Virus record (IMG/VR): IMGVR_UViG_3300031563_000002
Location: 1-44,829 of that record
Strand: one strand, 5' to 3'
DNA from: a virus
DNA: 44,829 nucleotides
Positions 37,219 through 44,829 of this stretch are shown piece after piece. Both the position numbers and the translations under genes were made by a program. The notes below the pieces were generated by a model, which worked only from the letters and a program-made list of their open reading frames with translations, was not told the DNA's origin and made no database searches. Within the stretch, counting starts at the first letter, position 1, and the number at the start of each line of letters is the position of its first letter.

Positions 37219-39208
37219 CTTTCATGCTCTCTCTTAAAAGTTTCACTTGGTTGGTAAGGACTGCATTGTGCGTCTGAAGTGCCCCGATGAGCGCATCAAA
37301 CGCAGCAATTTCGTGGCCGGTCTTGATGCCACCGGCTTGTTCCAGTTCGAGTGTGGCCTTGGCCTGCAGCTCGACAATCTTGGCTTGGTTGAGTTTCTGT
37401 TCCTCCTGCAATTCCGCAATGAACTTGAGTTTCTGGAACTCCAGGTCCATCTGCTTGCCCTGGAGTTTGATCTGCTCGATCTGTGCCCGAGGATTCGGAA
37501 GCGGTGGAACTTTGCCGGGTCCGGGATAGAGTTCCTCCCACCCATCGACTTGCATTTCCTTGAGGAAGCGCTGCTCAACTTTGGCGAGGTCGTAGCCAGG
37601 CGTGCGCATCGAGGCTTCCTTAACAGCGACAATGCGCTGCATTTTCATCGCATGGTTCACTACGTTAGGATCGGCAACTGGAACAACCCACTTCGGATCA
37701 TCCAAGTAATCTTCACGAGTGGCCAGATCGGATTGAAGGGAATACAGCCCACTATTCGACAAGTGGATGGCGTTGAGCTGGTAGAGTTTCTTGAACTCCT
37801 CCTTCATCGACCGCCAGACTCTCTTGAAGATCGAGGCGTAGATCTTCATGCCCTGTTCAATCATGGATTGGTTCGTGGAGGCGGGAGTGTTCTGCCCTGG
37901 ATTCTCCCCGACCATTGTGTCTGTGGCACCGGGGATCTGGTTGGCCACCCGAATCAGGAGGGAAAGCAGATTGAACAGCACTGCGGACGGCTCGCGCACG
38001 GGCAGGGGGAAGAGGACCTTCCGAATATCATCTGCTCCAATGTCGATGCGCTTCCACTCCATCGGAGCAAAGGTCGTGGCACCGGATCGCAACCGCGCTC
38101 CCTTCGCGAGGAATCCACCCGCAGAGTTGCTCATGGTTCCCGCATCAATCAGCTGGTTGGTGAGCGAGTTAATGGCTTCGTTCAGCGGACCCAGGAGAAC
38201 CCCGAAGCCAATGTCATAGATGCCGCCATCTGGACTCGGGATGAATCCGTACTTGGTGAAGTATTCCACTGGAGTGATCTTGATGACGCGCCCGGAGGTC
38301 GTGCGCTTGATATCGCGATCTCGATCCCAGCCTGCTACGATGCGCAGTACCGCCCGGGAGCTATGCTCAACCGTGACGATGTAGGGCTCCTTGTAGCCAT
38401 CTCCATCCAGGTCCATCCAACAATGCTGCTCAATAGTGGTGAATGGGGTTTCTGGATCTGAGGTCGGCGGATTCGTTCCTGCGCGCACGTCGGCCTCGTG
38501 GGTCTGCTCATTCTGCAGAGGAACTGCGTTTGTATTGAACCAAGGCTCTTCCAGTACGTCCCGAAATAGTCCGGTAACGCACTTCTCGTAGATTTCGTTC
38601 CGATCCAAGGGGACAATGTGGGACTTCCTCCGAGCCTTCTCGATGGACTTCGCGTAGTAATCTACGACGAGGTCATTGGCCAGGACCAGCTCCGAGACAT
38701 TGTGCCCCAGGGTTGCGCTGAAATAGGTCTTCTTAAAGGCACACCCAACAATGGGAAGGTTGATCAGGAGCCGATCATGCTGCTCTTCCCAGGATTCATC
38801 CTCTTCCATCAGCTGATAGGACATGTGCTTGCCAACCCGATCCGCGCGAGCTGTCTTGGAGCCGTCGGGATCAGGGCCAGGGACGCGATATCGTGCGATA
38901 TCGGGGCCTTGGACAATCACCGGATAGGCCCTCGCATGGAATTGGAGGCTCGCCAGGGTAACGGTTGGAAACGCCACGTTCGAGCAGTCGGGCCATGGCC
39001 AGCTCTTCGCCTTCGTAACCTGCATGGCGAGGTCCATCGCGGCCTCTGTGCGCAGCTCCCACTTTCGCCTGGAGAACTTGTCGCGGGCGAAGCCGTCAAC
39101 AACCCAGCTGCCAATGTGCTGAAGATCCTCGGCATCGAACCTTCCCGCAAGATTCGGGGATTCCCAGACGGACTTGTCGAGGCGGAGTTTTTTCTTAAGT
39201 GCCAGCAT
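37070..39208 (-). CDS. Portal protein, P22-like (712 aa)
   Basis: Portals form the dodecameric ring at the packaging vertex through which DNA enters and leaves. The length, the ADRVGKHMSYQLMEEDESWEEQHDRLLINLPIVGCAFKKTYF-like segment near 120-165 (only its pattern is cited), the QHCWMDLDGDGYKEPYIV strand near 265-283 and the long central helical clip region all match P22-type portals. The helix near 555-650 is the barrel, a long run of Gln/Glu/Leu heptads. The last 48 residues are a low-complexity tail overlapping the next gene. It starts 23 bases after the large terminase stop. Confidence 0.9.
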   Translation of the reverse strand: MLALKKKLRLDKSVWESPNLAGRFDAEDLQHIGSWVVDGFARDKFSRRKWELRTEAAMDLAMQVTKAKSWPWPDCSNVAFPTVTLASLQFHARAYPVIVQGPDIARYRVPGPDPDGSKTARADRVGKHMSYQLMEEDESWEEQHDRLLINLPIVGCAFKKTYFSATLGHNVSELVLANDLVVDYYAKSIEKARRKSHIVPLDRNEIYEKCVTGLFRDVLEEPWFNTNAVPLQNEQTHEADVRAGTNPPTSDPETPFTTIEQHCWMDLDGDGYKEPYIVTVEHSSRAVLRIVAGWDRDRDIKRTTSGRVIKITPVEYFTKYGFIPSPDGGIYDIGFGVLLGPLNEAINSLTNQLIDAGTMSNSAGGFLAKGARLRSGATTFAPMEWKRIDIGADDIRKVLFPLPVREPSAVLFNLLSLLIRVANQIPGATDTMVGENPGQNTPASTNQSMIEQGMKIYASIFKRVWRSMKEEFKKLYQLNAIHLSNSGLYSLQSDLATREDYLDDPKWVVPVADPNVVNHAMKMQRIVAVKEASMRTPGYDLAKVEQRFLKEMQVDGWEELYPGPGKVPPLPNPRAQIEQIKLQGKQMDLEFQKLKFIAELQEEQKLNQAKIVELQAKATLELEQAGGIKTGHEIAAFDALIGALQTHNAVLTNQVKLLRESMKDESNQRGNVPGMEKPSGNAGPGAGAPPVGGGGQAELGGGQLSQSRDQTP

Positions 39209-39231
39209 TGATTATCCTATGCATGGTCATG

Positions 39232-40692
39232 TCAATACCCGGTTACCATGGACCTGCCACTTTCCACTCGCGGATCGTGGCTGCGCATCTCAAGCTCATC
39301 GTCGTCCATTGCGTCCTCTTCTTCGAGGTCCGCGAACAGTTCAAAGCCCTTCACCAAGATGGCCGTGGAATCGAACTCGTCATCCTGGACGGCATCGGAG
39401 GTCCCCGTGAAACGCAGAATGATGGATTCGTAGATTTCATACCAAGATCCCTGCTTGTTGTACCGCATGGCCCCGGCGCGCGAGTGCTTCTGATATGGGC
39501 GCCCCCGCACAGCCTTGTCCCTTGTGGGAAGAATCGGATAGCAGTTGAGAAACTGGTCCCTACGCTGCATTTCCTTGTAGAGCGTTGGAGCAATGGACTT
39601 CCAGATTACTCCATCCTCGACGAAGAAGACTTGGGGATGATACCGCTGCTGGATCTCGAACATCTTGTCAATCCACTCGGAGGTGTCCCAACGATCCGCC
39701 CAGTTGTCGTGGATGTTAATGAAATTCCCCATGTCCTTCCCACCGATGGTGAAGGAAGTTTTGTTCGCCCGATCAGCCTTCGAAACTGCGAAGTCGCAGC
39801 CCACGGCCATCATCTGGTAGGATTCGAAGTCTTCCTCCCGCATCGGGAAGAGGTCATCCTTGCGAATGTAGGCCTCGCTGTTGTCAAAGGGATCGTTGAG
39901 GTATTCCTGCGAATAGCCCGGCGCATCACCATCGTCGATGAAGGTCTGGCGAATCTTGCGCAGCCGCTCCTCGGGAAACTGCTCCGGCCACAGAATGTTG
40001 GAGAAGTCGTCGAAGGCCTCGTGGGCCTTGTATCTGCGTGTGAGCCAGGATCGGCTTTTCATCAGACGAGCTAGGAGTGAGTCCTCATGAAGGATTGTTC
40101 CATGAATACGAACCAGGCCCCCACGACGCCGCGCCGGAAGCATCGCTCGGAAAACCCACTTGCGGAACTTCCTCCGCCGATCCGCATTCTCGACCTGCTC
40201 ATCTTCCTCCAGGTCATCCCCGATGATGAGACCGGGGCGCTTGCCATTCCACTTCAGGCCCCGCATCTTTTGCCCGGAACCCTTCGCGATGTAGCGCGCT
40301 TCGTGGCCGTCCTCGAACTCGACTATCACCTCGGTCTTGGCATCGACGGAGAGGCGCTTGATCTTGAACTCGCGAATAAGGTCTTCGTTCTCTCGTAGCT
40401 CCTTCGCAATGTCACCCAGATGGTCGATGGCGAGCTGCTCAACGGCGGAGACTATGCAAACGTAATCCACCCGGCGGAAGAGGACCGCGGCTAGGCCAAA
40501 GTCATGCGTGAGGGCGGTGGACTTTGCGTGCTCTCGTGGCGCGGCTACGGCGACAAGCTCGTCCGAGCTGCAATAGAGACCCCAGCACTCCCGGTGAAGG
40601 TCCGGCGTGGCTACGGCATTATCGTACCTTGGGGAGAGGAACACCCCTGCGAAGGCTTCGATTAGGGCGGCAGTCAGCGGGACGGGAGTCAT
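39232..40692 (-). CDS. terL: Large terminase subunit (486 aa)
   Basis: The packaging ATPase and headful or end-cutting nuclease. APREHAKST (51-59) is a deviant Walker A motif typical of terminases, LIIGDDLE (155-162) the Walker B plus catalytic acid. The C-terminal RNase H-like nuclease begins around VGCDFAVSKAD (about 310), with DGVIWKS near 369 and acidic residues near 440 completing the metal site. TGA of the preceding gene overlaps its ATG. The end of the protein is acidic (DLEEEDAMDDDELE). It is separated from the small terminase by about 3.3 kb. Confidence 0.93.
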   Translation of the reverse strand: MTPVPLTAALIEAFAGVFLSPRYDNAVATPDLHRECWGLYCSSDELVAVAAPREHAKSTALTHDFGLAAVLFRRVDYVCIVSAVEQLAIDHLGDIAKELRENEDLIREFKIKRLSVDAKTEVIVEFEDGHEARYIAKGSGQKMRGLKWNGKRPGLIIGDDLEEDEQVENADRRRKFRKWVFRAMLPARRRGGLVRIHGTILHEDSLLARLMKSRSWLTRRYKAHEAFDDFSNILWPEQFPEERLRKIRQTFIDDGDAPGYSQEYLNDPFDNSEAYIRKDDLFPMREEDFESYQMMAVGCDFAVSKADRANKTSFTIGGKDMGNFINIHDNWADRWDTSEWIDKMFEIQQRYHPQVFFVEDGVIWKSIAPTLYKEMQRRDQFLNCYPILPTRDKAVRGRPYQKHSRAGAMRYNKQGSWYEIYESIILRFTGTSDAVQDDEFDSTAILVKGFELFADLEEEDAMDDDELEMRSHDPRVESGRSMVTGY

Positions 40693-40967
40693 CAGAGGAA
40701 TGGATCGTAAACTGAGAAAGAGGCCGTCTCACCAAGCCAGTGACCACTACCGATGGTCACGTCAGCCTGTACTCGCCAGTTACCACTGACGTCGATGTCA
40801 CCAGCTTGAGTAGTGTAGCTGATCGTGGTGCCGCTGATGGTTCCTGACCATGTCACAAATTGGCCATCTGGTTTGCTGACCTTGATCGAGACTGTGGCGC
40901 CGGTCAAAGAAGAGCCAGTGTCCAATGTAATCAGCGTGCCAACATCACCAATATAGACTTTACTCAT
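40692..40967 (-). CDS. Small Ig-like tail-appendage protein (91 aa)
   Basis: This is a strand-rich protein with GDVGTLITLDTGSSLTGATVSIKVSKPDG at the start, which I associate with short immunoglobulin-like baseplate or fibre proteins (often beginning with YIGD-GT or YVGD-GT). No catalytic residue is visible. It ends in a start-stop overlap with the terminase gene. It is probably an accessory to the preceding repeat protein. Confidence 0.68.
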   Translation of the reverse strand: MSKVYIGDVGTLITLDTGSSLTGATVSIKVSKPDGQFVTWSGTISGTTISYTTQAGDIDVSGNWRVQADVTIGSGHWLGETASFSVYDPFL

Positions 40968-41650
40968 GGCGTTTCCAGCTGGACAGTTGAAGATAGTGAA
41001 AGCGACCTGTTTATGCCGCTGTTCAGGCTGATTGTTTTCGCCGTGGCACTCTCCAAAAGCAGGCTGGTAGTGTATGGCGACGCCAGAGACACTTTAAGGT
41101 ATCTAGACGGCAATGCTTCACCAGCAGAAGCCCCGGATGCAGTATTAGCTTGATTACTATTTGCTGCGCCGATAAGGTGAGTCTGAACAATACTGGAACT
41201 ACTGGCTACTGAATCAACCGCTGCTGGGGCACAAATAATCAGATGCGTCTGCTTAATTGCTGCGGTACTGGAAGTGTTAGACGAGTTCGAGTTCGCAACA
41301 GTGATAAGCTGCGCCTGAATACTAATAGAACCACTACTAGCGGTATTGCTTACACTTGAATTGGTAATGTCAATCAAGTGTGTCTGTTTGATTGAACCCG
41401 TGCTGGACGTATTAATCGAATTCGAGTTCGCCGCATTTATAAGATGGGTCTGGCCAATACTAGAACTAGTGGCTGTATTAGCGGAATTGGAGTTGGCAAT
41501 ACCAATCAAATGCGTCTGTTTGATTGAGCCGGAAGAAGTTGTATTGCTTTGCGAACTATTGGCGACAGTTACAGCTACAGATCCAGGGCTGCCGCCGGAT
41601 ACCTCAACGCCTAATGATTCCAGGCCAAGGGATTCAAGGCCGAGTGACAT
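40964..41650 (-). CDS. Tandem-repeat fibre-like protein (228 aa)
   Basis: Residues about 25-178 consist of seven imperfect repeats of 22 residues, with the form ANSNSxNTSSTxSIKQTHLI. The DNA shows the same 66-base period from about 41,150 to 41,570. Repeats 4, 6 and 7 are divergent. The N-terminus (LGLESLGLESLGVE) is a short repetitive lead, and the last 55 residues (RYLKVSLASPYTTSLLLESATAKTISLN) form a separate domain. A beta-solenoid or trimeric fibre shaft is the simplest reading. The uniform period suggests length change by recombination. Confidence 0.75.
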   Translation of the reverse strand: MSLGLESLGLESLGVEVSGGSPGSVAVTVANSSQSNTTSSGSIKQTHLIGIANSNSANTATSSSIGQTHLINAANSNSINTSSTGSIKQTHLIDITNSSVSNTASSGSISIQAQLITVANSNSSNTSSTAAIKQTHLIICAPAAVDSVASSSSIVQTHLIGAANSNQANTASGASAGEALPSRYLKVSLASPYTTSLLLESATAKTISLNSGINRSLSLSSTVQLETP

Positions 41651-42157
41651 TTAGACAGGCCACCCTGCAGTGATGTCGTACGCCATCGGATCGGCAGCGG
41701 AAGCCACCGCCGACTTGATGGCCCATGCGGATTGATATACTGCGGATATTTTATTCAGGATATCCATGCCGATCTGGATCATTTGGTCCGGCGACAGCAT
41801 GTGCGTGATGTTTTCCAGGTCGCGATAGGGTACAACCGCGCCAGTTACACCCTGCGATTTTAGGATCAGGGAGCTGGTGACTAGCCCGTTGATATTGAGC
41901 TTATCGCTCTCCCTTGTTTGAGCCGTACCACTTGACCCATCTGGGAAAACAATAGGCACACCGAGCGCAATTTTGCTGTCTCGAATGACATCAACCTGTG
42001 CTTGGATATCAGGCACCGGGCTGTATGAATCAATGATGGCCTGGACAGCTACATCATTGTCCGAAACCCATACGCCATCCAACTGTCGCAATGAATGTCC
42101 GGCAGCACTGATTGCATCATGCAGCCCGATACCTTTTTCGATGTAGTTTATAGTCAT
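41651..42157 (-). CDS. Tail-appendage protein with DUF4376-like C-terminus (168 aa)
   Basis: The N-terminal 45 residues (LHDAISAAGHSLRQLDGVWVSDNDVAVQAIIDSY) form a chaperone- or attachment-like domain. The rest (RDSKIALGVPIVFPDGSSGTAQTR, then NINGLVTSSLIL, PYRDLENITHMLSPDQMIQIG) follows the DUF4376 pattern found in phage tail proteins. It follows the 293-residue fibre-like gene with a four-base overlap and precedes the repeat protein. A role in a tail fibre or its assembly is likely. Confidence 0.68.
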   Translation of the reverse strand: MTINYIEKGIGLHDAISAAGHSLRQLDGVWVSDNDVAVQAIIDSYSPVPDIQAQVDVIRDSKIALGVPIVFPDGSSGTAQTRESDKLNINGLVTSSLILKSQGVTGAVVPYRDLENITHMLSPDQMIQIGMDILNKISAVYQSAWAIKSAVASAADPMAYDITAGWPV

Positions 42158-43035
42158 GATAATAATAGGCCAATGTATGGAGCGTTACCCGCCAGATAGA
42201 TCGCTAACGAAGTCGTTGGGAATGGGTCTGATAAATCAGTATCAACAGTCGTGCATTGGATATAGTTCAGTGGCAGCGGGTTATTAATGATACCCATTGC
42301 AGTGGCTGTCCGTGAGGACGCGCCAGAAAGCGAACACGGAGTGCCACTGACTGGATCACACTCTCCGATCCAGTAAAATCCAGGCGACAGCCTAATATTT
42401 GATCCCGATAATGTTTGAGTTTTAATCCCAGTTGTCGAAACATCAATAGGAGAGGATGTTTTGGCCAGCAGTCGGCCTGGCGTACCATCAGTAGTTTGCT
42501 CGTATAGACCGAGTATTAGCGTATGCCCTGCCTGTGCTGTCAAAACCTTGACCTGGAATCCAGTCAGAATGCCGGATGTTTTTAGCTCGAATGGGTACGC
42601 TATTTGACTTTGTGCTCTCGGTAGTGGTGTGGTCGCCTCTGAGTATATCAGGTGTGCAGATACAACTGCTCTATTGGTGCTGTACACCGCAGTCGAATTT
42701 GTCAGCGGATATTTCGCTGCGCTTTGCAAAACGGCAGCAATTGGCGTTACGAATACATCGTCAGGGCCACCAGACAACGTTAGAGGTGTGCCTGATGTTG
42801 CATCATAGGTTGTCCCATCCCACGTCGCGGTGACGGTTGAGCGAGCCAATGTTTCGCTCGCGCCGATCTGCCCGATACCTGATTCAAACTTGCCATCGGA
42901 CGTGTTGATTGAATATTGGACATATTCGCCAATCGCATGGGCTGCTGAGGGCAGCGGTCGACCCGTAACAGAGGCCAGCGTAATAGTGCCTGTCCCGGTT
43001 GTGGTGGTCGTGCCTTTGCACCAGTTCGACAGCAT
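42154..43035 (-). CDS. Tail fibre/appendage protein (293 aa)
   Basis: AGGAG nine bases upstream of ATG 43035. Residues about 1-100 (NWCKGTTTTTGTGTITLASVTGRPLPSAA...GEYVQYSI) resemble the attachment domain repeatedly found in phage fibre proteins. Residues about 130-293 form a beta-sandwich (FQVKVLTAQAGHTLILGLYEQ, then GFYWIGECDP). Probably part of a side appendage. It is transcribed between small and large terminase genes, an unusual place for fibre-type genes. Confidence 0.7.
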   Translation of the reverse strand: MLSNWCKGTTTTTGTGTITLASVTGRPLPSAAHAIGEYVQYSINTSDGKFESGIGQIGASETLARSTVTATWDGTTYDATSGTPLTLSGGPDDVFVTPIAAVLQSAAKYPLTNSTAVYSTNRAVVSAHLIYSEATTPLPRAQSQIAYPFELKTSGILTGFQVKVLTAQAGHTLILGLYEQTTDGTPGRLLAKTSSPIDVSTTGIKTQTLSGSNIRLSPGFYWIGECDPVSGTPCSLSGASSRTATAMGIINNPLPLNYIQCTTVDTDLSDPFPTTSLAIYLAGNAPYIGLLLS

Positions 43036-43047
43036 ATCTAATCACTC

Positions 43048-43443
43048 CTAAACCGGCTGCGCAGAAGTATAAGTCGGGTCACTGTTGAACTGGACTGGAT
43101 TTCCCGCAGTGACTGCCTGATTGCTGGATTCCTCGGTCACATACAAAACTTTCGAGTTCACAGTGTCAACAAAAGCGATGTGCATGTTCGTACCAGGATC
43201 GACAGTTTGAAGCGCGTTGCCGCCCGATTTACCCGTTAAGGTAGCAGTCAGAACACGGTCCGCACCATCAGCACCAGATAATGCGAAATCTCCTGTTACA
43301 AGCGCGGCCGAAGCGACCTTATTCGCCCCAACTACGGTGGCATACGTGGACGAGAAGGCGCTGATAAGCACCACAAGATCGCAGTTTGCTTTGATGTAGG
43401 CCGGGCCGTTATCCAGTACATCAGAGTGGGCGTAAAATGACAT
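43048..43443 (-). CDS. Structural-type small protein (131 aa)
   Basis: This is a strand-rich protein with YAHSDVLDNGPAYIKANCDLVVLISAF at the start and repeated Thr/Ala/Val strands. It resembles short phage capsid-decoration or appendage proteins, but I cannot name a family. It ends 12 bases before the 293-residue fibre-like gene, with which it may work. Confidence 0.62.
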   Translation of the reverse strand: MSFYAHSDVLDNGPAYIKANCDLVVLISAFSSTYATVVGANKVASAALVTGDFALSGADGADRVLTATLTGKSGGNALQTVDPGTNMHIAFVDTVNSKVLYVTEESSNQAVTAGNPVQFNSDPTYTSAQPV

Positions 43444-43444
43444 A

Positions 43445-43636
43445 TTAGAGCTCCTTCTTTAACTCGACCTCGGGAACACAATGGCCCAAGGAACTGGGGG
43501 CCTGCCCGCCGTGAGCAATCCAATTGATGGCGTCCCGAGCGCCTCTCCGATAGATGGCCTCACTAGGCCCCTCGGCCAGAGAAAGCTTGGAGAGCTCTTC
43601 TTCCAGCGCCCGATACGAGGATTCGACCATTATCAT
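43445..43636 (-). CDS. Small hypothetical protein (63 aa)
   Basis: ATG 43636 overlaps the stop of the 46-residue gene (ATGA). The product is acidic and helical, with one Cys and an [12 protein letters not shown] segment. A second in-frame ATG (43630) is an alternative start. I recognise no family. It belongs to a cluster of tiny packaging-region genes between the small terminase and the appendage genes. Confidence 0.58.
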   Translation of the reverse strand: MIMVESSYRALEEELSKLSLAEGPSEAIYRRGARDAINWIAHGGQAPSSLGHCVPEVELKKEL

Positions 43637-43773
43637 TTCTTGGCCTTCCGGCGGGACTTGCCCGCCTTCCGCATAGCAATGGCAATGGCCTGCTTCTGGG
43701 GTCGGCCCGCATGCATCTCCGTCCGGATGTTCTGGGAGATGACCTTCTTGGACTTACCCTTCTTCAGTGGCAT
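43633..43773 (-). CDS. Very small basic phage protein (46 aa)
   Basis: Start ATG 43773, stop 43633-43635. [20 protein letters not shown] is followed by [27 protein letters not shown] recognise this as a short basic protein of a type common in phage terminase regions ([24 protein letters not shown]). The high Lys/Arg content suggests nucleic-acid binding. It overlaps the previous gene by 20 bases. Confidence 0.8.
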   Translation of the reverse strand: MPLKKGKSKKVISQNIRTEMHAGRPQKQAIAIAMRKAGKSRRKAKK

Positions 43774-43927
43774 CGGGCTTCTCCCCCTTCAGATCGGCTT
43801 CGGCCTTGGTCACTCTGGCCTCCAGATCCAGGACTCGCTCGTGGAGGGACTGGAACTCTCCCGTAAGTCGATCAACCACTGATTGGTGGAACCACTGCGT
43901 CAGAACCGCTTTCAACTCCTCGAACAT
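43754..43927 (-). CDS. Small coiled-coil protein (57 aa)
   Basis: GGAGG lies six bases before ATG 43927 (a tandem ATG at 43930 is too close to it). The product [15 protein letters not shown] and a heptad helix ([20 protein letters not shown]) form a short helical coiled coil, ending in an acidic tail. It could be a membrane-free assembly or regulatory factor. No family is recognised. Confidence 0.6.
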   Translation of the reverse strand: MFEELKAVLTQWFHQSVVDRLTGEFQSLHERVLDLEARVTKAEADLKGEKPDATEEG

Positions 43928-44070
43928 CATGCACCTCCTGCCATCTTGTAGTGCTGTGGCACGGGGGATTGGGGTGTTGGCTCGAACTGTTGCTTGCACG
44001 GATCGATGCGGGAGAGATCCCTATCCTTGAGCTTGGAGGGGCTCGACATCTTGGATTTCGCCTTCTTCAT
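43927..44070 (-). CDS. Very small basic phage protein (47 aa)
   Basis: ATG 44070 with GGAGTAACTT directly upstream; stop 43927-43929 overlaps the next start. MKKAKSKMSSPSKLKDRDLS is followed by RIDPCKQQFEPTPQSPVPQHYKMAGGA. KDRDLSRIDP and the PTPQSP-PQHYK end resemble a small podovirus protein of unknown function next to small terminase. It overlaps the terminase-subunit gene by 50 bases. Confidence 0.68.
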   Translation of the reverse strand: MKKAKSKMSSPSKLKDRDLSRIDPCKQQFEPTPQSPVPQHYKMAGGA

Positions 44071-44575
44071 AAGTTACTCCTTGACGGACGCGGTTTTGCA
44101 GGGAGATCAACCGATCCGCGAGGCGGTCGAGATGATCGGTGGGAACTTGGACTGGTGCGTTGCCGCCAACCGCGAGGGCCTTGGCCCCGAGTTCGGCTGC
44201 GCGGAGGGCCAGCTGATCCGGCACATTGGCGGAGGGAGATGCGAGTTTATCCTGGAGCACCTCGAGCGAGCGGGTGAGCACCGCGCGAAAGCGCTCTTCT
44301 ACTTCCATGACCAATGCCGGATCGACGATCTCGGCACGCCGCTCGGCAAGCCGCTCGCGAAACGCGTCCGAAGCCATGATCGTGGAGACCCACGAGGCCG
44401 TGTATCCGAACCGCGAGGCAAGCATATTTTGGGAGATGCCTGGCGAGGCAATGATCAGATCGATCATCGCGTCGTGGGTATAGCGGATCTTCCCAATACC
44501 CGGCACTGGCACCGGGGCGAGGAGTTCTTCCAGTTCGGGGTCCAGCTCGGCTGGCTCAGCGGCGATGGTGGTCAC
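44021..44575 (-). CDS. terS: Small terminase subunit (184 aa), GTG start
   Basis: GTG 44575 is preceded by AGGAG at a suitable distance; longer frames upstream lack one. The small terminase recognises the packaging site and loads the large subunit. The helix-turn-helix-like N-domain (IDLIIASPGISQNMLASRFGYTASWVSTIMASDAFRERLAERR, pattern cited only) is the DNA-binding part. A central helical oligomerisation region (LVMEVEERFRAVLTRSLEVLQ) and an acidic tail follow. It is the first gene of the late operon, next to the terminal repeat. The 344 bases from here to the first plus-strand gene are noncoding, and no clear late promoter is seen. Confidence 0.85.
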   Translation of the reverse strand: MTTIAAEPAELDPELEELLAPVPVPGIGKIRYTHDAMIDLIIASPGISQNMLASRFGYTASWVSTIMASDAFRERLAERRAEIVDPALVMEVEERFRAVLTRSLEVLQDKLASPSANVPDQLALRAAELGAKALAVGGNAPVQVPTDHLDRLADRLISLQNRVRQGVTYEEGEIQDVEPLQAQG

Positions 44576-44647
44576 GGGGGCCTTCTCCTGGAGTGTGGCG
44601 CATGGGGGATTGTTGCACGGACGGACGGCGGGGGGAAGCACATGGGC

Positions 44648-44829
44648 GGAGGGACGATTACTCGGCCGATGAATGATACCATTACCCGTTCGCAATACCC
44701 TCTCCCAGCAAAAATATGGAAGAGCCGTTAAATATAAAGATCAGAAAAAAAATTTGCCCCCTGGGGGGGGGGGGTCGCGCATGGACAGGGATGGTGATAG
44801 CCATTGCCTATCGGATGGCGAAACATTAT
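44648..44829. repeat. Terminal direct repeat, right copy
   Basis: The copy matches positions 1-181 except for one extra G in the homopolymer at about 44763-44774 (12 G against 11). The gap 44576-44647 just before it is noncoding. Together they form the divergent intergenic region of a circular map, the likely place for the late promoter and packaging site. No strong promoter for the minus strand is recognised there. Confidence 0.93.

Noticed and set aside
37247-38461. 404-codon plus-strand frame opposite the portal gene
   Set aside because: The minus-strand frame is clearly the portal; the plus-strand frame has no start signal and no coherent protein pattern.
41150-41570. Regular 66-base repeats that might suggest a CRISPR array
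   Set aside because: The repeats are imperfect, adjacent without unique spacers, and lie in frame inside one protein gene, giving 22-residue protein repeats.
42512-42542. TTGACA with a -10-like GCTAAT on the minus strand
   Set aside because: It lies inside the 293-residue coding gene and the -10 match is poor, so probably chance.
17833-44575. A diversity-generating retroelement near the tailspike or fibre genes
   Set aside because: No reverse transcriptase gene is present and I saw no template/variable repeat pair.
1-44829. Integrase, repressor or attachment-site features of a temperate phage
   Set aside because: I found no integrase-like or CI-like protein; the helix-turn-helix proteins present are too generic to imply lysogeny.

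Overview
The window is essentially one complete genome of a short-tailed (podovirus-type) double-stranded DNA phage. Positions 1-181 are repeated at 44648-44829 with a single length difference in a G run, so the contig is either circular with an assembly overlap or has short direct terminal repeats. The unique length is about 44.65 kb. I see no integrase, excisionase, CI-like repressor, RNA polymerase or tRNA gene, which suggests a virulent phage that depends on host sigma70-type RNA polymerase. A glycoside hydrolase 108-type endolysin, a gene-transfer-agent-type three-helix holin and a P22-like portal and tail hub point to a Gram-negative, probably proteobacterial host. The exact host cannot be read from the sequence.

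The genome is two blocks that converge near 17.8 kb. Block 1 (about 273-17757, plus strand) is early and replication. It opens with a two-gene unit ending in a terminator (1132-1153), then a 500-base noncoding, dyad-rich control region with a promoter at 1582-1611. A dense chain of tiny, translationally coupled genes follows (1655-4705), including a helix-turn-helix protein, a frameshifted gene and several single-helix membrane peptides. Further strong sigma70-like promoters lie at 4323-4351 and 7970-7998. The replication and recombination set is an ATP-dependent DNA ligase, a PD-(D/E)XK exonuclease, a RecA/AAA-type ATPase, a possible single-strand-binding protein, a ParB-like/DNA methyltransferase fusion, a uracil-DNA-glycosylase-like/family A DNA polymerase fusion, and a DUF3987-type helicase-like protein.

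Block 2 (44575 down to 17833, minus strand) is late. In transcription order it holds small terminase, several short genes and putative tail-appendage genes, large terminase, P22-like portal, a small overlapping gene, a GroES-like co-chaperonin, scaffold, two virion proteins and the major capsid protein, followed by a terminator. After a structured leader come further virion proteins, tail adaptor, tail hub, a fibre-like protein, two ejection-type proteins, a 1538-residue polyvalent/ejection protein, a PurD-like ATP-grasp enzyme, a zinc-ribbon protein, a beta-helix tailspike, endolysin, a membrane/coiled-coil protein and holin.

Points most worth a second look are the PurD-like ATP-grasp enzyme inside the late operon, the phage GroES, the UDG-polymerase fusion, an acidic C-terminal peptide shared by several early proteins, two leader regions with mutually exclusive RNA foldings, a sequence element shared between the terminal repeat and the 8.0-kb promoter, and the separation of the terminase genes by tail-type genes.
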